From the NCBI GenBank assembly GCA_019635735.1, contig JAHBYX010000005.1, positions 62,001 to 126,000 on the forward strand: DNA of 64,000 nt, given 5' to 3'. Made by a program: the position numbers and the translations under genes. A model generated the notes under the pieces. It had not been told where the DNA came from. It searched no databases and was given only the letters and a program-made list of their open reading frames with translations. Source of the stretch: Mesorhizobium sp. GTDB lineage: Bacteria > Pseudomonadota > Alphaproteobacteria > Rhizobiales > Rhizobiaceae. Of this stretch, positions 34,901-44,035 are shown piece after piece (positions within the stretch are counted from its first letter, which is position 1; each line of letters begins with the position of its first letter).

Positions 34901-35649
34901 GTTTGCCGGTTAGGCCGGCTGCGGCTAAGCTCTTGCTCTGCTTGGAGAACCGGTTTTCATTTGCCGGCAGGGTTGTTTAAACCCGGGAATTTCGCCTCTT
35001 CCGCGTCCTCGTCCCGGATTGCGGAATGACACATTTTCGTAAGCAATATCAATGACTTCCAGAAGGTTTTCCACACGCTGTCCACGCAACCTGTGGGTTG
35101 AACCGGGCAGAAGGGTGTCAAGAGAATTTTTTGAGAATCTTTTTGGTCGGCGCCGCAAAAAACCGGCCTCTTCCAAACAGATTGATTCATAACAGTTTTG
35201 CCACAATCGGTGATCGCCGCGAGCCGGATTCGACCCATCCCAAGGCTGCGACAGGTTAAGAAACCGTGACTGACGGACTTGCCCAGCGGCCCGTCGGTTC
35301 TGTAGTGTTCAGACATCGAGAGGGCGGGCGAAAACCCGTTTACCAGAACAGCAGCGTCAATAATCGACCGTGGGAGCGAGCCCGCGGCAGGGAGAGGTTT
35401 GTCCTCTCAAGACGGCGGATAGGCGTCGTCGTTTGCGATAGGGGTATGCGTGCCGAGTCTGGCCGAAAGCCGGGACCGGCTCGTCTATGTCCCAAGCGGG
35501 TCCGACGCCGGTCGAGGACGGCGCCGGGCGCGGTTTGGAAAGCTGGCGCAAGACCAGCGCGACGGAAGAACATGCGGAGCTCGATGCGTGCCCCCGGGGG
35601 CGCATCGAAGAAGGCGGACAACATGGTCGACAAGGCAAGGAAAACCAGC
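34901..35649. promoter_or_regulatory. Long dnaA upstream region with DnaA-box and GANTC sites
   Basis: About 750 nt between the rpsT terminator and dnaA without a convincing gene. The 35040-35215 part is AT-rich against its surroundings. TTTTCCACA (35067-35075) matches the DnaA-box consensus TTWTNCACA; CTGTCCACG follows at once and TTTGCCACA occurs near 35204. GANTC (CcrM methylation) sites fall at 35135, 35184, 35227 and 35455. This suggests autoregulated and methylation-linked dnaA expression. In many Rhizobiales oriC lies elsewhere, so I do not call an origin. Confidence 0.5.
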
Positions 35650-37209
35650 ATGGACAGCGGGATCGGTCCGGAAATCGAGGCGGGACTGCCAATCTTTTCG
35701 GAAGGCACGAGGGGGGTGCTTGCCTCGGCGTCACTGCAGGGACGCGGCACCGACGGCACGACGGCGGATTTCGAGCGCGTCAAGGCGCAGCTCAAGGCGC
35801 GGCTCGGCCATGACGTCTATTCTAGCTGGTTCGGTCGCATGAAGGTGGCCGAGGCGTCGAAGAGCCTGGTGCGTCTTTCGGTCCCGACGGCCTTCCTGCG
35901 CTCCTGGATCAACGGCCACTATCTCGACATGATCAGCGAGATCTGGCGCGAGATCGATCCGTCACTGCTCAAGGTCGAGGTGATCGTGCGCAGCCCGGTG
36001 CGCCATGGCGGCCAGACCGAGGCGGCGGAGCAGCCCGTCGCGCGCAAGGCGGCGCGCCAGTCGGAGACGGCGCTGGGATCGGGCATGCTCTCGCCGGCCA
36101 AGGCCGAGCGCCCGGCGGCGCCGCGCGCAGGCTTCGTCGAGCATGAATCCAAGCCCGGCTCGCTCGGCTCGCCGCTCGACCCCCGCTATACGTTCCAGTC
36201 GTTCATCGACGGCCCGTCCAACCGCGTCGCCTACGCGGCGGCGAAGACGGTCGCGGAGGCCGGTCCGGGATCGGTGCGGTTCAATCCGCTCTTCATCCAT
36301 GCCTCGGTCGGCCTCGGCAAGACGCATCTTCTCCAGGCTATCGCCGCCGAGGCGCTGCGCCAGGACCCGAAATCGCGCGTGGTCTACCTGACGGCCGAGT
36401 ATTTCATGTGGCGGTTCGCGACCGCGATCCGCGACAACAACGCGCTGACGCTGAAGGAGCAGTTGCGCGACATCGACCTGCTCATCATCGACGACATGCA
36501 GTTCCTGCAGGGCAAGTCGATCCAGAACGAGTTCTGCCACCTGATCAACATGCTGCTCGACAGCGCCAAGCAGGTGGTGGTGGCGGCCGACCGGCCCCCG
36601 GCCGAGCTGGAATCGCTCGAACCGCGCGTCCGCTCGCGTCTCAATGGCGGCGTGTCGCTCGAAATGTCGGCGCCCGACTACCAGATGCGCCTGGAGATGC
36701 TGCGCCAAAAGCTGACGATCGCGCGCGCCGAGGACCAGTCCCTGTCCATTCCCGACGAGATCATCGACCACGTCGCCCGCACGGTCACGGGCAGCGGCCG
36801 CGAGCTCGAAGGCGCCTTCAACCAGCTCATCTTCCGCCAGTCCTTCGAGCCGCAGATCAGCATCGACCGGATCGACGAACTGCTCGGCCACATCTACCGC
36901 TCGGGCGAGCCGAAGCGGGTGCGGATCGAGGATATCCAGCGCATCGTGGCGCGCCACTACAACGTCTCGAAGACGGAGCTGCTCTCCAATCGCCGCACGC
37001 GCACGATTGTCAAGCCGCGCCAGGTGGCGATGTATCTTTCGAAAGTGCTGACGCCGCGCTCGCTGCCCGAGATCGGCCGCCGCTTCGGCGGACGGGACCA
37101 CACGACGGTCCTCCACGCAGTGCGCAAGATCGAGGGCCTATCCACCACCGACACCACGCTCGCGCAGGAACTCGAACTCCTGCGGCGCCTGATCAACGAT
37201 CAGGCGTGA
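35650..37209 (+). CDS. dnaA: Chromosomal replication initiator DnaA
   Basis: AAA+ initiator that binds DnaA boxes and melts the origin; 519 aa from ATG 35650. Domain I starts near [13 protein letters not shown] (about 41), a variable linker follows, then Walker A GLGKTH (221-226), Walker [10 protein letters not shown] (about 277-285), and domain IV with [10 protein letters not shown] (about 481-490). The frame is open far upstream; ATG 35623 (nine codons earlier, AAGGCGGA site) and ATGs at 35572/35584 are alternatives. I prefer 35650, which has an AAGGA site and the shortest non-conserved N-terminus. Confidence 0.96.
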   Translation: MDSGIGPEIEAGLPIFSEGTRGVLASASLQGRGTDGTTADFERVKAQLKARLGHDVYSSWFGRMKVAEASKSLVRLSVPTAFLRSWINGHYLDMISEIWREIDPSLLKVEVIVRSPVRHGGQTEAAEQPVARKAARQSETALGSGMLSPAKAERPAAPRAGFVEHESKPGSLGSPLDPRYTFQSFIDGPSNRVAYAAAKTVAEAGPGSVRFNPLFIHASVGLGKTHLLQAIAAEALRQDPKSRVVYLTAEYFMWRFATAIRDNNALTLKEQLRDIDLLIIDDMQFLQGKSIQNEFCHLINMLLDSAKQVVVAADRPPAELESLEPRVRSRLNGGVSLEMSAPDYQMRLEMLRQKLTIARAEDQSLSIPDEIIDHVARTVTGSGRELEGAFNQLIFRQSFEPQISIDRIDELLGHIYRSGEPKRVRIEDIQRIVARHYNVSKTELLSNRRTRTIVKPRQVAMYLSKVLTPRSLPEIGRRFGGRDHTTVLHAVRKIEGLSTTDTTLAQELELLRRLINDQA

Positions 37210-37217
37210 GGCTGCCC

Positions 37218-37243
37218 GGCCTTCCGGACGCCTTCGGAAGGCC
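37218..37243 (+). terminator. Hairpin after dnaA, possible weak terminator
   Basis: GGCCTTCCG and CGGAAGGCC pair over 9 bp with an 8-nt loop, just after the dnaA stop. The T-run behind it is poor (GCCCTTTA), so it may only stabilise the 3' end or pause transcription. Confidence 0.4.
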
Positions 37244-37417
37244 GCCGCCCTTTATCCCCCGAATAGCCCGCCATAAGCAGCCTCGACCGCGCGGCGGGCT
37301 TGCTTTTGGAGGCCATTTCCTGTCATTTTGCGCTCGAATCCTGCCCATTCCGGGCGTGCCTGCGTGGGTGGTTCCCGCCCGCGTATGTCAGTTTCACTTG
37401 AGCGAGACCCGGTCGTC

Positions 37418-38536
37418 ATGCGTGTTACACTCGAGCGTTCGAACCTCCTGAAGTCGCTGAACCACGTTCACCGGGTCGTCGAGCGGCGCAACACGATCCC
37501 GATCCTGTCGAACGTGCTCCTGAAGGCAACGGGCGCCAGCCTTGAAATGAAGGCGACCGACCTCGATCTCGAGATGACGGAGGCGACGCCGGCCCAGATC
37601 GAGCGGACCGGTGCGACGACCGTTCCGGCGCATCTGCTCTACGACATCGTCCGGAAGCTGCCGGACGGCGCGGAAGTGATGCTGAAGACTGCCGACGACG
37701 GCAACTCGATGACGGTGATCTCGGGCCGGGCGAGCTTCCGCCTGCAGTGCCTGCCGCAGTCCGATTTCCCGGAACTCTCGGCCGGTTCGTTCTCGCACAT
37801 CTTCCGCATCGATTCCTCGGTGCTTAAGCACCTGATCGACAAGACCCAGTTCGCGATCTCGACCGAGGAAACGCGCTACTATCTCAACGGCATCTACCTC
37901 CACACGATCGAGTCCGGCGGGCAGCTCAGCCTGCGCTCGGTAGCGACCGACGGCCATCGCCTCGCCCGCGCCGACACGGAGGCGCCCGCAGGCTCGGAGG
38001 GAATGCCCGGCATCATCGTGCCGCGCAAGACGGTGGCGGAACTGCAGAAGCTCGTCGACAGTCCTGATGTCGCCGTGACCGTGGAGCTCTCCGACACCAA
38101 GATCCGCTTCACCATCGGCAGCGTCGTGCTGACCTCGAAGCTGATCGACGGCACCTTCCCGGACTACCAGCGCGTCATCCCGTCGGGCAACGACAAGAAG
38201 CTCACCATCGACCGGCAGAGCTTCGCCCAGGCGGTCGACCGCGTCTCGACGATCTCGTCCGAGCGCGGCCGCGCGGTGAAGATGGCGATCGCCGACGGGC
38301 AGGTGACGCTGACCGTCAACAATCCGGATTCCGGCAGTGCGACGGAAGAGATCGCCGCCGACTACGACGCCGATCCGATGGAGATCGGCTTCAACGCGCG
38401 CTATCTGCTCGACGTCACCGCTCAGCTCAGCGGCAGCGACGCGCGCTTCCTGCTGGCGGACGCCGGCTCGCCGACGCTCATTCAGGACACCAGCGACGAG
38501 CATGCGCTCTACGTGCTGATGCCGATGCGTGTCTAG
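37418..38536 (+). CDS. dnaN: DNA polymerase III beta sliding clamp
   Basis: Ring-shaped processivity clamp, 372 aa, three repeated domains. The N-terminus MRVTLERSNLLKSLNHVHRV at ATG 37418 and the C-terminal MPMRV match the family; a 30-codon open extension upstream is unsupported. The 208-nt gap after dnaA may carry its own promoter. Its end overlaps recF by 8 nt. Confidence 0.97.
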   Translation: MRVTLERSNLLKSLNHVHRVVERRNTIPILSNVLLKATGASLEMKATDLDLEMTEATPAQIERTGATTVPAHLLYDIVRKLPDGAEVMLKTADDGNSMTVISGRASFRLQCLPQSDFPELSAGSFSHIFRIDSSVLKHLIDKTQFAISTEETRYYLNGIYLHTIESGGQLSLRSVATDGHRLARADTEAPAGSEGMPGIIVPRKTVAELQKLVDSPDVAVTVELSDTKIRFTIGSVVLTSKLIDGTFPDYQRVIPSGNDKKLTIDRQSFAQAVDRVSTISSERGRAVKMAIADGQVTLTVNNPDSGSATEEIAADYDADPMEIGFNARYLLDVTAQLSGSDARFLLADAGSPTLIQDTSDEHALYVLMPMRV

Positions 38537-39680
38537 CCAGGGCGTCGAGCCGGACCCGGTCGCGATCTCGCGGCTGAAGCTCAGCAATTTCCGCAACTAC
38601 GCCTCGGCCGACCTCGCGCTGGAGCCGGGCCTCGTCGTGCTCGCCGGCGAGAACGGTGCCGGCAAGACCAACCTGCTCGAAGCCGTATCTTTGCTGACGC
38701 CAGGCCGCGGCCTGCGCCGCGCCGCCTATACCGACATGCAGGGCAAGGCGGGAACCGGCGGCTTTGCCATCCACGCCACGGTCGAAAACCCTGACGGCGA
38801 GACCGAGATCGGCACGGGCACATCGGGAGCTACCGGCGAGGGCGAGAACGGGCGAAAGGTGCGCATCAACGGCGCCAACGCTACCGCCGACGAACTGATG
38901 GAGCGGCTGCGCGTAGCCTGGCTGACGCCCGCGATGGACGCGCTCTTCACCGGCCCCGCGGGCGACAGGCGGCGCTATCTCGACCGGCTGGTGCTGGCGA
39001 TCGACCCGGCGCATGGCAGGCGCGCGCTCGACTACGAGAAGGCGATGCGGGGACGCAACCGGCTTTTGGCGGAAGATTCGCGCGACGGCCGCTGGTTCGA
39101 GGCGATCGAGGCGCAGATGGCGGAGACCGGCGTTGCGATTGCCGCGGCAAGGATGGAACTGCTGCACCTGATGCGCGCGATGATCGAAAAACTGCCAGAG
39201 GGTGGGCCGTTTCCCAAGGCCGACATCGCCATCGACGGCGATCTGGAACGACAGATCGCGGACCGGCCTGCTGTGGAGATCGAGGAAGGCCTGATCCGCC
39301 AGCTCGCCGAAGAGCGCGGACGCGACCGCGCAGCGGGACGCACGCTCGCCGGACCGCACCGTTCCGACCTCCTCGTGCGTCACCGGCCGAAGGACATGGC
39401 GGCCGAATTCTGCTCGACGGGCGAGCAGAAGGCGCTGCTGGTCGGGATGACGCTGGCGCATGCGCGGCTGACAGCCGAGGTGTCGGGCATGACGCCGATC
39501 CTGTTGCTCGACGAGATCGCCGCCCATCTGGACGAGGGCCGCCGCGCCGCGCTGTTTTCGATCCTGCGCGAAAGTGGCGGCCAGACGCTGATGACCGGCA
39601 CCGACGCGGCGCTGTTTTCCAGCATCGCCGACCAGGCTCAATTCCTGACGGTCGCGAACGGAACGGTGCGTCCGGCCTGA
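38529..39680 (+). CDS. recF: DNA replication/repair ATPase RecF
   Basis: SMC-like ATPase of 383 aa that acts with RecOR in loading RecA at gaps. Walker A GENGAGKT (40-47), signature STGEQKALL and Walker B ILLLDEIAAHLDEGRR are present in order. It begins at GTG 38529 inside the dnaN coding end, so translation is likely coupled. The gene order dnaA-dnaN-recF is the widespread bacterial arrangement. Confidence 0.95.
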   Translation: MSSQGVEPDPVAISRLKLSNFRNYASADLALEPGLVVLAGENGAGKTNLLEAVSLLTPGRGLRRAAYTDMQGKAGTGGFAIHATVENPDGETEIGTGTSGATGEGENGRKVRINGANATADELMERLRVAWLTPAMDALFTGPAGDRRRYLDRLVLAIDPAHGRRALDYEKAMRGRNRLLAEDSRDGRWFEAIEAQMAETGVAIAAARMELLHLMRAMIEKLPEGGPFPKADIAIDGDLERQIADRPAVEIEEGLIRQLAEERGRDRAAGRTLAGPHRSDLLVRHRPKDMAAEFCSTGEQKALLVGMTLAHARLTAEVSGMTPILLLDEIAAHLDEGRRAALFSILRESGGQTLMTGTDAALFSSIADQAQFLTVANGTVRPA

Positions 39681-39698
39681 GGGCGAAGCGGACCGCGC

Positions 39699-40589
39699 TC
39701 AGGCTGTCTGGCCCGCCTCCCAGCCGAGGATCGCGCGCTTGCGCGTCAGGCCCCAGTGGTAGCCGGTCAGCGCGCCGGACTTGCCGAGCGCGCGGTGGCA
39801 CGGCACGACGAAGGAGACCGGGTTGGCCCCCACCGCCGCGCCCACGGCGCGGCTGGCGGAAGGGCTGCCGATCCGTTCGGCGATCGACGAATAGGTGCAG
39901 GCGCGGCCCATCGGGATCTTGAGCAGCGCCTCCCAGACGCGGACCTGGAAATCCGTGCCGATCAGCACCACCCTGAGCGGCTCGTCGCGCCGCCAGCGGG
40001 CCGGGTCGAAGATCCGCGCCGCATAAGGCGCCGTTGCCGCCATATCCTCGACATAGGTCGCATTCGGCCAGCGACCGGACATGTCGGCAAAGGCCGCGCG
40101 GTCGTCGCCTGGATCGTTGAAGGCGAGTCCCGCGAGCCCGCGGTCGGTGACCATGACCAGCGCCCGGCCGAAGGGCGAGATATGCCAGCCGTAACGGATG
40201 GTGAGCCCTTCGCCCCGCGATTTATGCTCGCCCGGCGACATGGCCTCGTGGGTGACGAACAGGTCGTGCAGCCGGCCCGGACCCGACATGCCGATCTCGA
40301 GCGAGGCTTCGAGCAGCGGCATGCCGTCCGCCAGCAGCCGGCGCGCATGGTCGAGCGTCACCGCCTGCAGGAAGGCCTTGGGGCTCAGCCCCGCCCAGCG
40401 GGTGAAGAGCTTCTGCAGGCCGGTCGGCGTCTCGCCGACTTCCTCGGCGAGCGTCTCCAGCGAGGGTTGGTCGCGATAGTCGAGGCTGATCTTCTCGATC
40501 ACCCGGCGCACCTTGTCATAGTCGGCACCTTCGGCCGTGGTGGCGAGCGGGGTGATGTCTTTCGTGAGAATGGCTGTCTGCGCGTTCAT
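39699..40589 (-). CDS. Ada-like AraC-type regulator/O6-methylguanine-DNA methyltransferase
   Basis: A 296-aa fusion of an AraC-type HTH domain (about 25-125) and a methylated-DNA--protein-cysteine methyltransferase domain with active-site PCHR (263-266, Cys264) and the Asn/Arg hinge ASRAVGAAVGANP. The N-terminal zinc/phosphotriester domain of E. coli Ada is absent. It thus repairs O6-methylguanine, while its sensor input, if any, is unclear. ATG 40589 gives the family start; the open frame upstream has no similarity. It is divergent from parDE. Confidence 0.9.
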   Translation of the reverse strand: MNAQTAILTKDITPLATTAEGADYDKVRRVIEKISLDYRDQPSLETLAEEVGETPTGLQKLFTRWAGLSPKAFLQAVTLDHARRLLADGMPLLEASLEIGMSGPGRLHDLFVTHEAMSPGEHKSRGEGLTIRYGWHISPFGRALVMVTDRGLAGLAFNDPGDDRAAFADMSGRWPNATYVEDMAATAPYAARIFDPARWRRDEPLRVVLIGTDFQVRVWEALLKIPMGRACTYSSIAERIGSPSASRAVGAAVGANPVSFVVPCHRALGKSGALTGYHWGLTRKRAILGWEAGQTA

Positions 40590-40683
40590 GGCAAATCTCC
40601 TTGGCCGCGAATATCGCGCTTCGGCGGGGCGTTTCCCACCCGAAACTTGCCGGCGCGGGCTTTCAGATCGACGCGCGAAAGTG

Positions 40684-40698
40684 TATGACACTGTCATA
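40684..40698. promoter_or_regulatory. Putative ParDE operator
   Basis: Perfect 15-bp palindrome TATGACA-C-TGTCATA, 16 nt upstream of the antitoxin start and overlapping a possible -10 element CATAAT (40695-40700). A CopG/ParD antitoxin binding here would block RNA polymerase. Confidence 0.7.
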
Positions 40699-40714
40699 AT
40701 GAAGGAGCTCGCCC

Positions 40715-40981
40715 ATGCGCACCAGCAAACCCATCACTGTCACGCTCGGCAAGCAGCAGGCGATCCTTGAAGAACAGCTTGCGTCGGGGGAGTTCGAGTC
40801 AGCGAGCGAGGTGGTCAGGGCCGGGCTGAAGGCGCTGGAGCGCGAAAAGCAGGCGCGAACTGAGCACTATCGCCGCTTGGTCGAGGAGGCGCTTAACGAT
40901 CCGCGTCCCGATGTTTCGCTCGAAGATGCCTTCGAGCGATTGCACCTCCATCACGAGAAGCGCGTCCGCGAGAGGGGCTGA
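40715..40981 (+). CDS. parD: Type II antitoxin, ParD/CopG family
   Basis: An 88-aa ribbon-helix-helix protein: strand TSKPITVTLGKQQAILEEQL (about 3-22) and ASGEFESASEVVRAGLKALE (about 23-42), then a helical toxin-binding tail. GAAGGAG precedes the ATG. It ends 2 nt before parE. Expected to neutralise ParE and repress the operon through the upstream palindrome. Confidence 0.9.
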   Translation: MRTSKPITVTLGKQQAILEEQLASGEFESASEVVRAGLKALEREKQARTEHYRRLVEEALNDPRPDVSLEDAFERLHLHHEKRVRERG

Positions 40982-40983
40982 CC

Positions 40984-41283
40984 TTGTCCGTCCGCATCGT
41001 CGAAACGGCTCTTGCGGACCTCGAAGCGCTTCACGACTACATTCTCGACCAAAGCGGCGCAGCGCGCGCCTGGGCTTATGTCTCTCGCATCCGGGCACAC
41101 TGTGAGAAGCTACAAGACTTCCTATATCGTGGCAGGGCCGCCGACGACATTTCTCCCGGTCTACGCACGCTGATCTTTGAACGGCGGGTAACAATCTTCT
41201 ATCGACTCGACGACATGGGCGTCCGGATCGTCCGGATCATTTATGCCGGTCGCGACTACAGCGAAGACGAGTTCCCGGACTGA
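40984..41283 (+). CDS. parE: Type II toxin, RelE/ParE family
   Basis: A 99-aa toxin of the RelE/ParE superfamily; ParE members poison DNA gyrase. The family pattern is clear: ALADLEALHDYILDQSGAA (about 9-27), then GLRTLIFERRVTIFYRLDD and the terminal RIIYAGRDYSE. It starts at TTG 40984 three bases after the antitoxin stop. It ends against convergent DUF2244 with a one-base gap. Confidence 0.9.
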   Translation: MSVRIVETALADLEALHDYILDQSGAARAWAYVSRIRAHCEKLQDFLYRGRAADDISPGLRTLIFERRVTIFYRLDDMGVRIVRIIYAGRDYSEDEFPD

Positions 41284-41284
41284 C

Positions 41285-41785
41285 CTACCCCGCCTTCGCC
41301 GCCGCCAGCGCGTTTCCGAAGGCTTTCGCAAAGCTGTCGCGGTCGTCTGGGTTGAGGAACGACCCGATCGCGACCCGCTGACCCTGCCCTTCAACTGTCA
41401 TCGAGGTGATGCCGATCTCGTCGTGCCGGGCCACCGAAAAACGCGCCCAGAACGGGTTGAAGCGATGCTCCCGCGTCCTGCCCGACGGCGCGACCTGGAG
41501 GATGTCGAGGGCCGTGCGCGACACGGAGACGATCTCGCGGGCCCTGGCGGCGCGGTAGTTCATCCGGAAGGCGATGTAGACCAGGAGCACGTCGAGCCCG
41601 AAGAAGCCGAACACCGGCCAGGCGCCCTGCGACAGGAAGACGATGCCGGTGAAGGCCCAGCCGGCGAGCAGCGCCAGCATGATCAGCCTGAAGCCGGTCT
41701 TTCCGAGCGAGCGATGCGGCGTCAGCAGCGCGCGGAAGAAAGGCTCGTCGGGGTCGCGGGCGTTTGTTTCGTCCATCGGCTCCAA
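41285..41785 (-). CDS. DUF2244 domain membrane protein
   Basis: A 166-aa protein with two adjacent membrane helices (about 37-55 and 58-76) and the DUF2244 motif VSRTALDILQVAPSGRTREHRFNP split by the loop near 83-106, then VARHDEIGITSMTVEGQGQRV. Function unknown; widespread in Alphaproteobacteria. It is divergent from nth with 13 nt between the start codons. Confidence 0.88.
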   Translation of the reverse strand: MEPMDETNARDPDEPFFRALLTPHRSLGKTGFRLIMLALLAGWAFTGIVFLSQGAWPVFGFFGLDVLLVYIAFRMNYRAARAREIVSVSRTALDILQVAPSGRTREHRFNPFWARFSVARHDEIGITSMTVEGQGQRVAIGSFLNPDDRDSFAKAFGNALAAAKAG

Positions 41786-41798
41786 CTATAGGAGGACC

Positions 41799-42593
41799 AT
41801 GGCGAAACTGAAGACGAAAATTGCCGCAGAGACCCCGGCGAAGGTCACGTCCGCGAGAGCGAAGCCGAAGCGCAAGCCGGCGGCCCGCACAGCCTATTCG
41901 CGGGCGGAGATCAGCGAGATTTTCCGCCGCTTCTCCATCCAGCGGCCGGAGCCGAAGGGCGAACTCGAACACGTCAACGCCTTCACCCTGCTCGTCGCCG
42001 TCGTGCTGTCGGCGCAGGCCACCGATGCGGGCGTCAACAAGGCGACGCGGGCGCTGTTCGCGGTCGCTGACACTCCGCGGAAGATGGTCGATCTGGGCGA
42101 GGAGAAGGTGGGCGACTACATCCGCACGATCGGGCTGTGGCGCAACAAGGCCAAGAACGTCATCGCGCTCTCCCAGGCGCTGATCCGCGATTTCGGCGGC
42201 GAGGTGCCCGGTGACCGCGACCAGTTGACCGCCCTTCCCGGCGTCGGCCGCAAGACGGCCAATGTCGTGCTCAACATGGCCTTCGGCCAGCCGACCATGG
42301 CGGTCGACACCCACATCTTCCGGATCGGCAACCGTATCAGGCTCGCGCCCGGGAAGACGCCCGAGCAGGTCGAGGACACGCTCGTCCGCATCATCCCGCC
42401 GGAATACATGCGCCACGCGCATCACTGGCTGATCCTGCACGGGCGCTACGTCTGCAAGGCGCGGAAGCCGGACTGCTGGCGCTGCGTGATCGCCGACATC
42501 TGCAAGTCGCCGGAAAAGACCACCGACGTCCCCGCCCCGCTGGTCCCACTCGACGAGCTCGACGAGACGCCGAACCTCGATCAGGCGCCGTAG
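41799..42593 (+). CDS. nth: Endonuclease III
   Basis: Base-excision glycosylase/AP lyase for oxidised pyrimidines, 264 aa. The helix-hairpin-helix LPGVGRKTANVVL has catalytic Lys152; the catalytic Asp170 is in VDTHIFR. The 4Fe-4S cluster cysteines are 219, 226, 229 and 235. A Lys/Ala-rich N-terminal extension (about 1-30) exceeds the E. coli length. ATG 41799 has an ideal GGAGG. Its 3' end overlaps the convergent DUF2214 gene by 13 nt. Confidence 0.96.
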   Translation: MAKLKTKIAAETPAKVTSARAKPKRKPAARTAYSRAEISEIFRRFSIQRPEPKGELEHVNAFTLLVAVVLSAQATDAGVNKATRALFAVADTPRKMVDLGEEKVGDYIRTIGLWRNKAKNVIALSQALIRDFGGEVPGDRDQLTALPGVGRKTANVVLNMAFGQPTMAVDTHIFRIGNRIRLAPGKTPEQVEDTLVRIIPPEYMRHAHHWLILHGRYVCKARKPDCWRCVIADICKSPEKTTDVPAPLVPLDELDETPNLDQAP

Positions 42594-43030
42594 CGCGCCA
42601 TCGCCGCGGCGAAGATGGGGATCAGCAGGAAGATCGCGGCCTCGGCGTGCATGAAGCGGCGGACCGCTTTCACCTCCGCATCGCCGACCGCAAAGGAAGG
42701 GTTCGCCGCCGCCTGCTTGCGCCAGCGCGTGAAGCGGATCGTCGGCGCGATGGAAAGCAGCCCCACGATCAGGAAGGCCGCCATCTTGTGCCAGAACCAG
42801 ACATTGCCCGAATAGGCCTCCCAGCCCTTGATGCCCCAGACCACGCGGCACACGCCGACGGCCAGAACGGCCAGCGATAGCGCGCCGTAGGCACCGTCGA
42901 TGCCCGCCAGGCGGCGGAGCGAGCCGCCCGCCAGGCCCGGCCGTACCAGCACCAGTTCCGCGGCAAGTGCTGCCATCAGCAGGAAGATGAGCACATGGTG
43001 CAGCGAGGCGAGAACGAAGTCGGTCATCAT
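42581..43030 (-). CDS. DUF2214 family membrane protein
   Basis: A 149-aa protein with four predicted helices (about 5-25, 45-64, 80-98, 129-146). The conserved pattern LHHVLIFLLMAALAAELVL (about 10-28) and KGWEAYSGNVWFWHKMAAFL identifies DUF2214. Function unknown; the paired histidines at 11-12 and the WFWHK histidine might bind a cofactor. The two initial Met codons are both possible starts. Confidence 0.85.
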   Translation of the reverse strand: MMTDFVLASLHHVLIFLLMAALAAELVLVRPGLAGGSLRRLAGIDGAYGALSLAVLAVGVCRVVWGIKGWEAYSGNVWFWHKMAAFLIVGLLSIAPTIRFTRWRKQAAANPSFAVGDAEVKAVRRFMHAEAAIFLLIPIFAAAMARYGA

Positions 43031-43068
43031 GGCGTCGGGCCCAATGTTTACAGTGTCAAGTTACTGTC

Positions 43069-43806
43069 TCACACAGCGGCGCGTTTGTCGACCGCGCCGG
43101 TCCTGCCGCCGTCTCGGGCGGAAATCGCCTTGTGCAGGTGCACCATCATCGCGGCGGCGAAGAGCGGCGTGGCGAGATTGAGCAGCGGGATGGCGAGAAA
43201 GCCGGCGATCACCAGTCCGGCGAGAAAGACCGTCCCGCCGTTGCGGCTGCGCAATGCCTTGGCCTCCGCTTCAGGGCGGAACCGCATGGCGGCGAACTCG
43301 AAGAATTCGCGACCGAGCAGATAGCCGTTGACGACGAAGAACGCGGCGACGTTCACGCCCGGGATCAGAAGGAGGAACAACGCCACGATGTTGCCGAGAA
43401 TGACGACGCCGACGAATTTCAGCGACAGCACCAGCGAGCGCAGCGGCGGCACGGCAGTTCCGGGCGGATCGGCCGGAAAGTCCTCCCGCTCCACCACTTC
43501 GGCGATGTCGTCGAGGAACAGGCCGGCCACCAGAGCCGTCACCGGGGCGATCAGCAGGGCGAGCGCGATGGCGAAGCCGACGCCCGCAAGAATTGCCGCC
43601 AGAAGTCCGACCCATCCGGCCCATGCGGGCAGACCCGGCAGCAGCGCATCGATCCACGGCATGGCAAGCGCATCGAAGAGCTCGCGCAGGCCGAACCAGG
43701 CGCCGACGAGGATCAGCAGCGTCAGTCCGATCGACTTGAAGAGGACCGAGCGGAACGGGGCGGAAAACATGCGGCTCGCGGCGGCACGGGCGGCGTCGAA
43801 GATCAC
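43069..43806 (-). CDS. EI24/CysZ-like membrane protein
   Basis: A 245-aa inner-membrane protein with about four to five helices, of the EI24 (CysZ-like, 'sulfate transporter family') group: SAPFRSVLFKSIGLTLLILV near the N-terminus, LKFVGVVILGNIVALFLLLIP in the middle, and the diagnostic FFVVNGYLLGREFFEFAAMR (about 165-184). Start GTG 43806 has GGGAGAA; TTG 43845 lacks one. Sulfate transport is a family name only and not shown here. Confidence 0.85.
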   Translation of the reverse strand: MIFDAARAAASRMFSAPFRSVLFKSIGLTLLILVGAWFGLRELFDALAMPWIDALLPGLPAWAGWVGLLAAILAGVGFAIALALLIAPVTALVAGLFLDDIAEVVEREDFPADPPGTAVPPLRSLVLSLKFVGVVILGNIVALFLLLIPGVNVAAFFVVNGYLLGREFFEFAAMRFRPEAEAKALRSRNGGTVFLAGLVIAGFLAIPLLNLATPLFAAAMMVHLHKAISARDGGRTGAVDKRAAV

Positions 43807-44035
43807 GGAGTTCTCCCTGCGCGGCCGGGCGGCGGCCTCCGCCAATCGAGATAAGAGTGGAAAACAGGCAAGGCAAGGGCGGCGCGGCAGCCATCAAAGG
43901 CGCCGGCGCCGCCCCGTCCGGCCGCGAGACTGATCCGCAACTCGGCGGCCGAACCCGTGGCTGGTGGAGCGGAAACGCCGGACCGGCGGAATGGTTTCGA
44001 GAGAAAGAGCTGTCGCAGCGGAAGGCGCCGTGGGG

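Noticed and set aside
34957..35316. Minus-strand frame of 119 codons in the dnaA upstream gap
   Set aside because: No domain, AT-rich irregular codon use and overlap with the DnaA-box/GANTC segment; more likely non-coding.
34901..35649. Chromosomal origin (oriC) at dnaA
   Set aside because: Only one consensus DnaA box and weak partial ones are seen, and no clear tandem box cluster with an unwinding element; oriC in many Rhizobiales is not at dnaA.
37218..37417. A gene or RNA in the dnaA-dnaN gap
   Set aside because: Only one hairpin and GC-rich sequence with no conserved element; best taken as terminator/promoter space.
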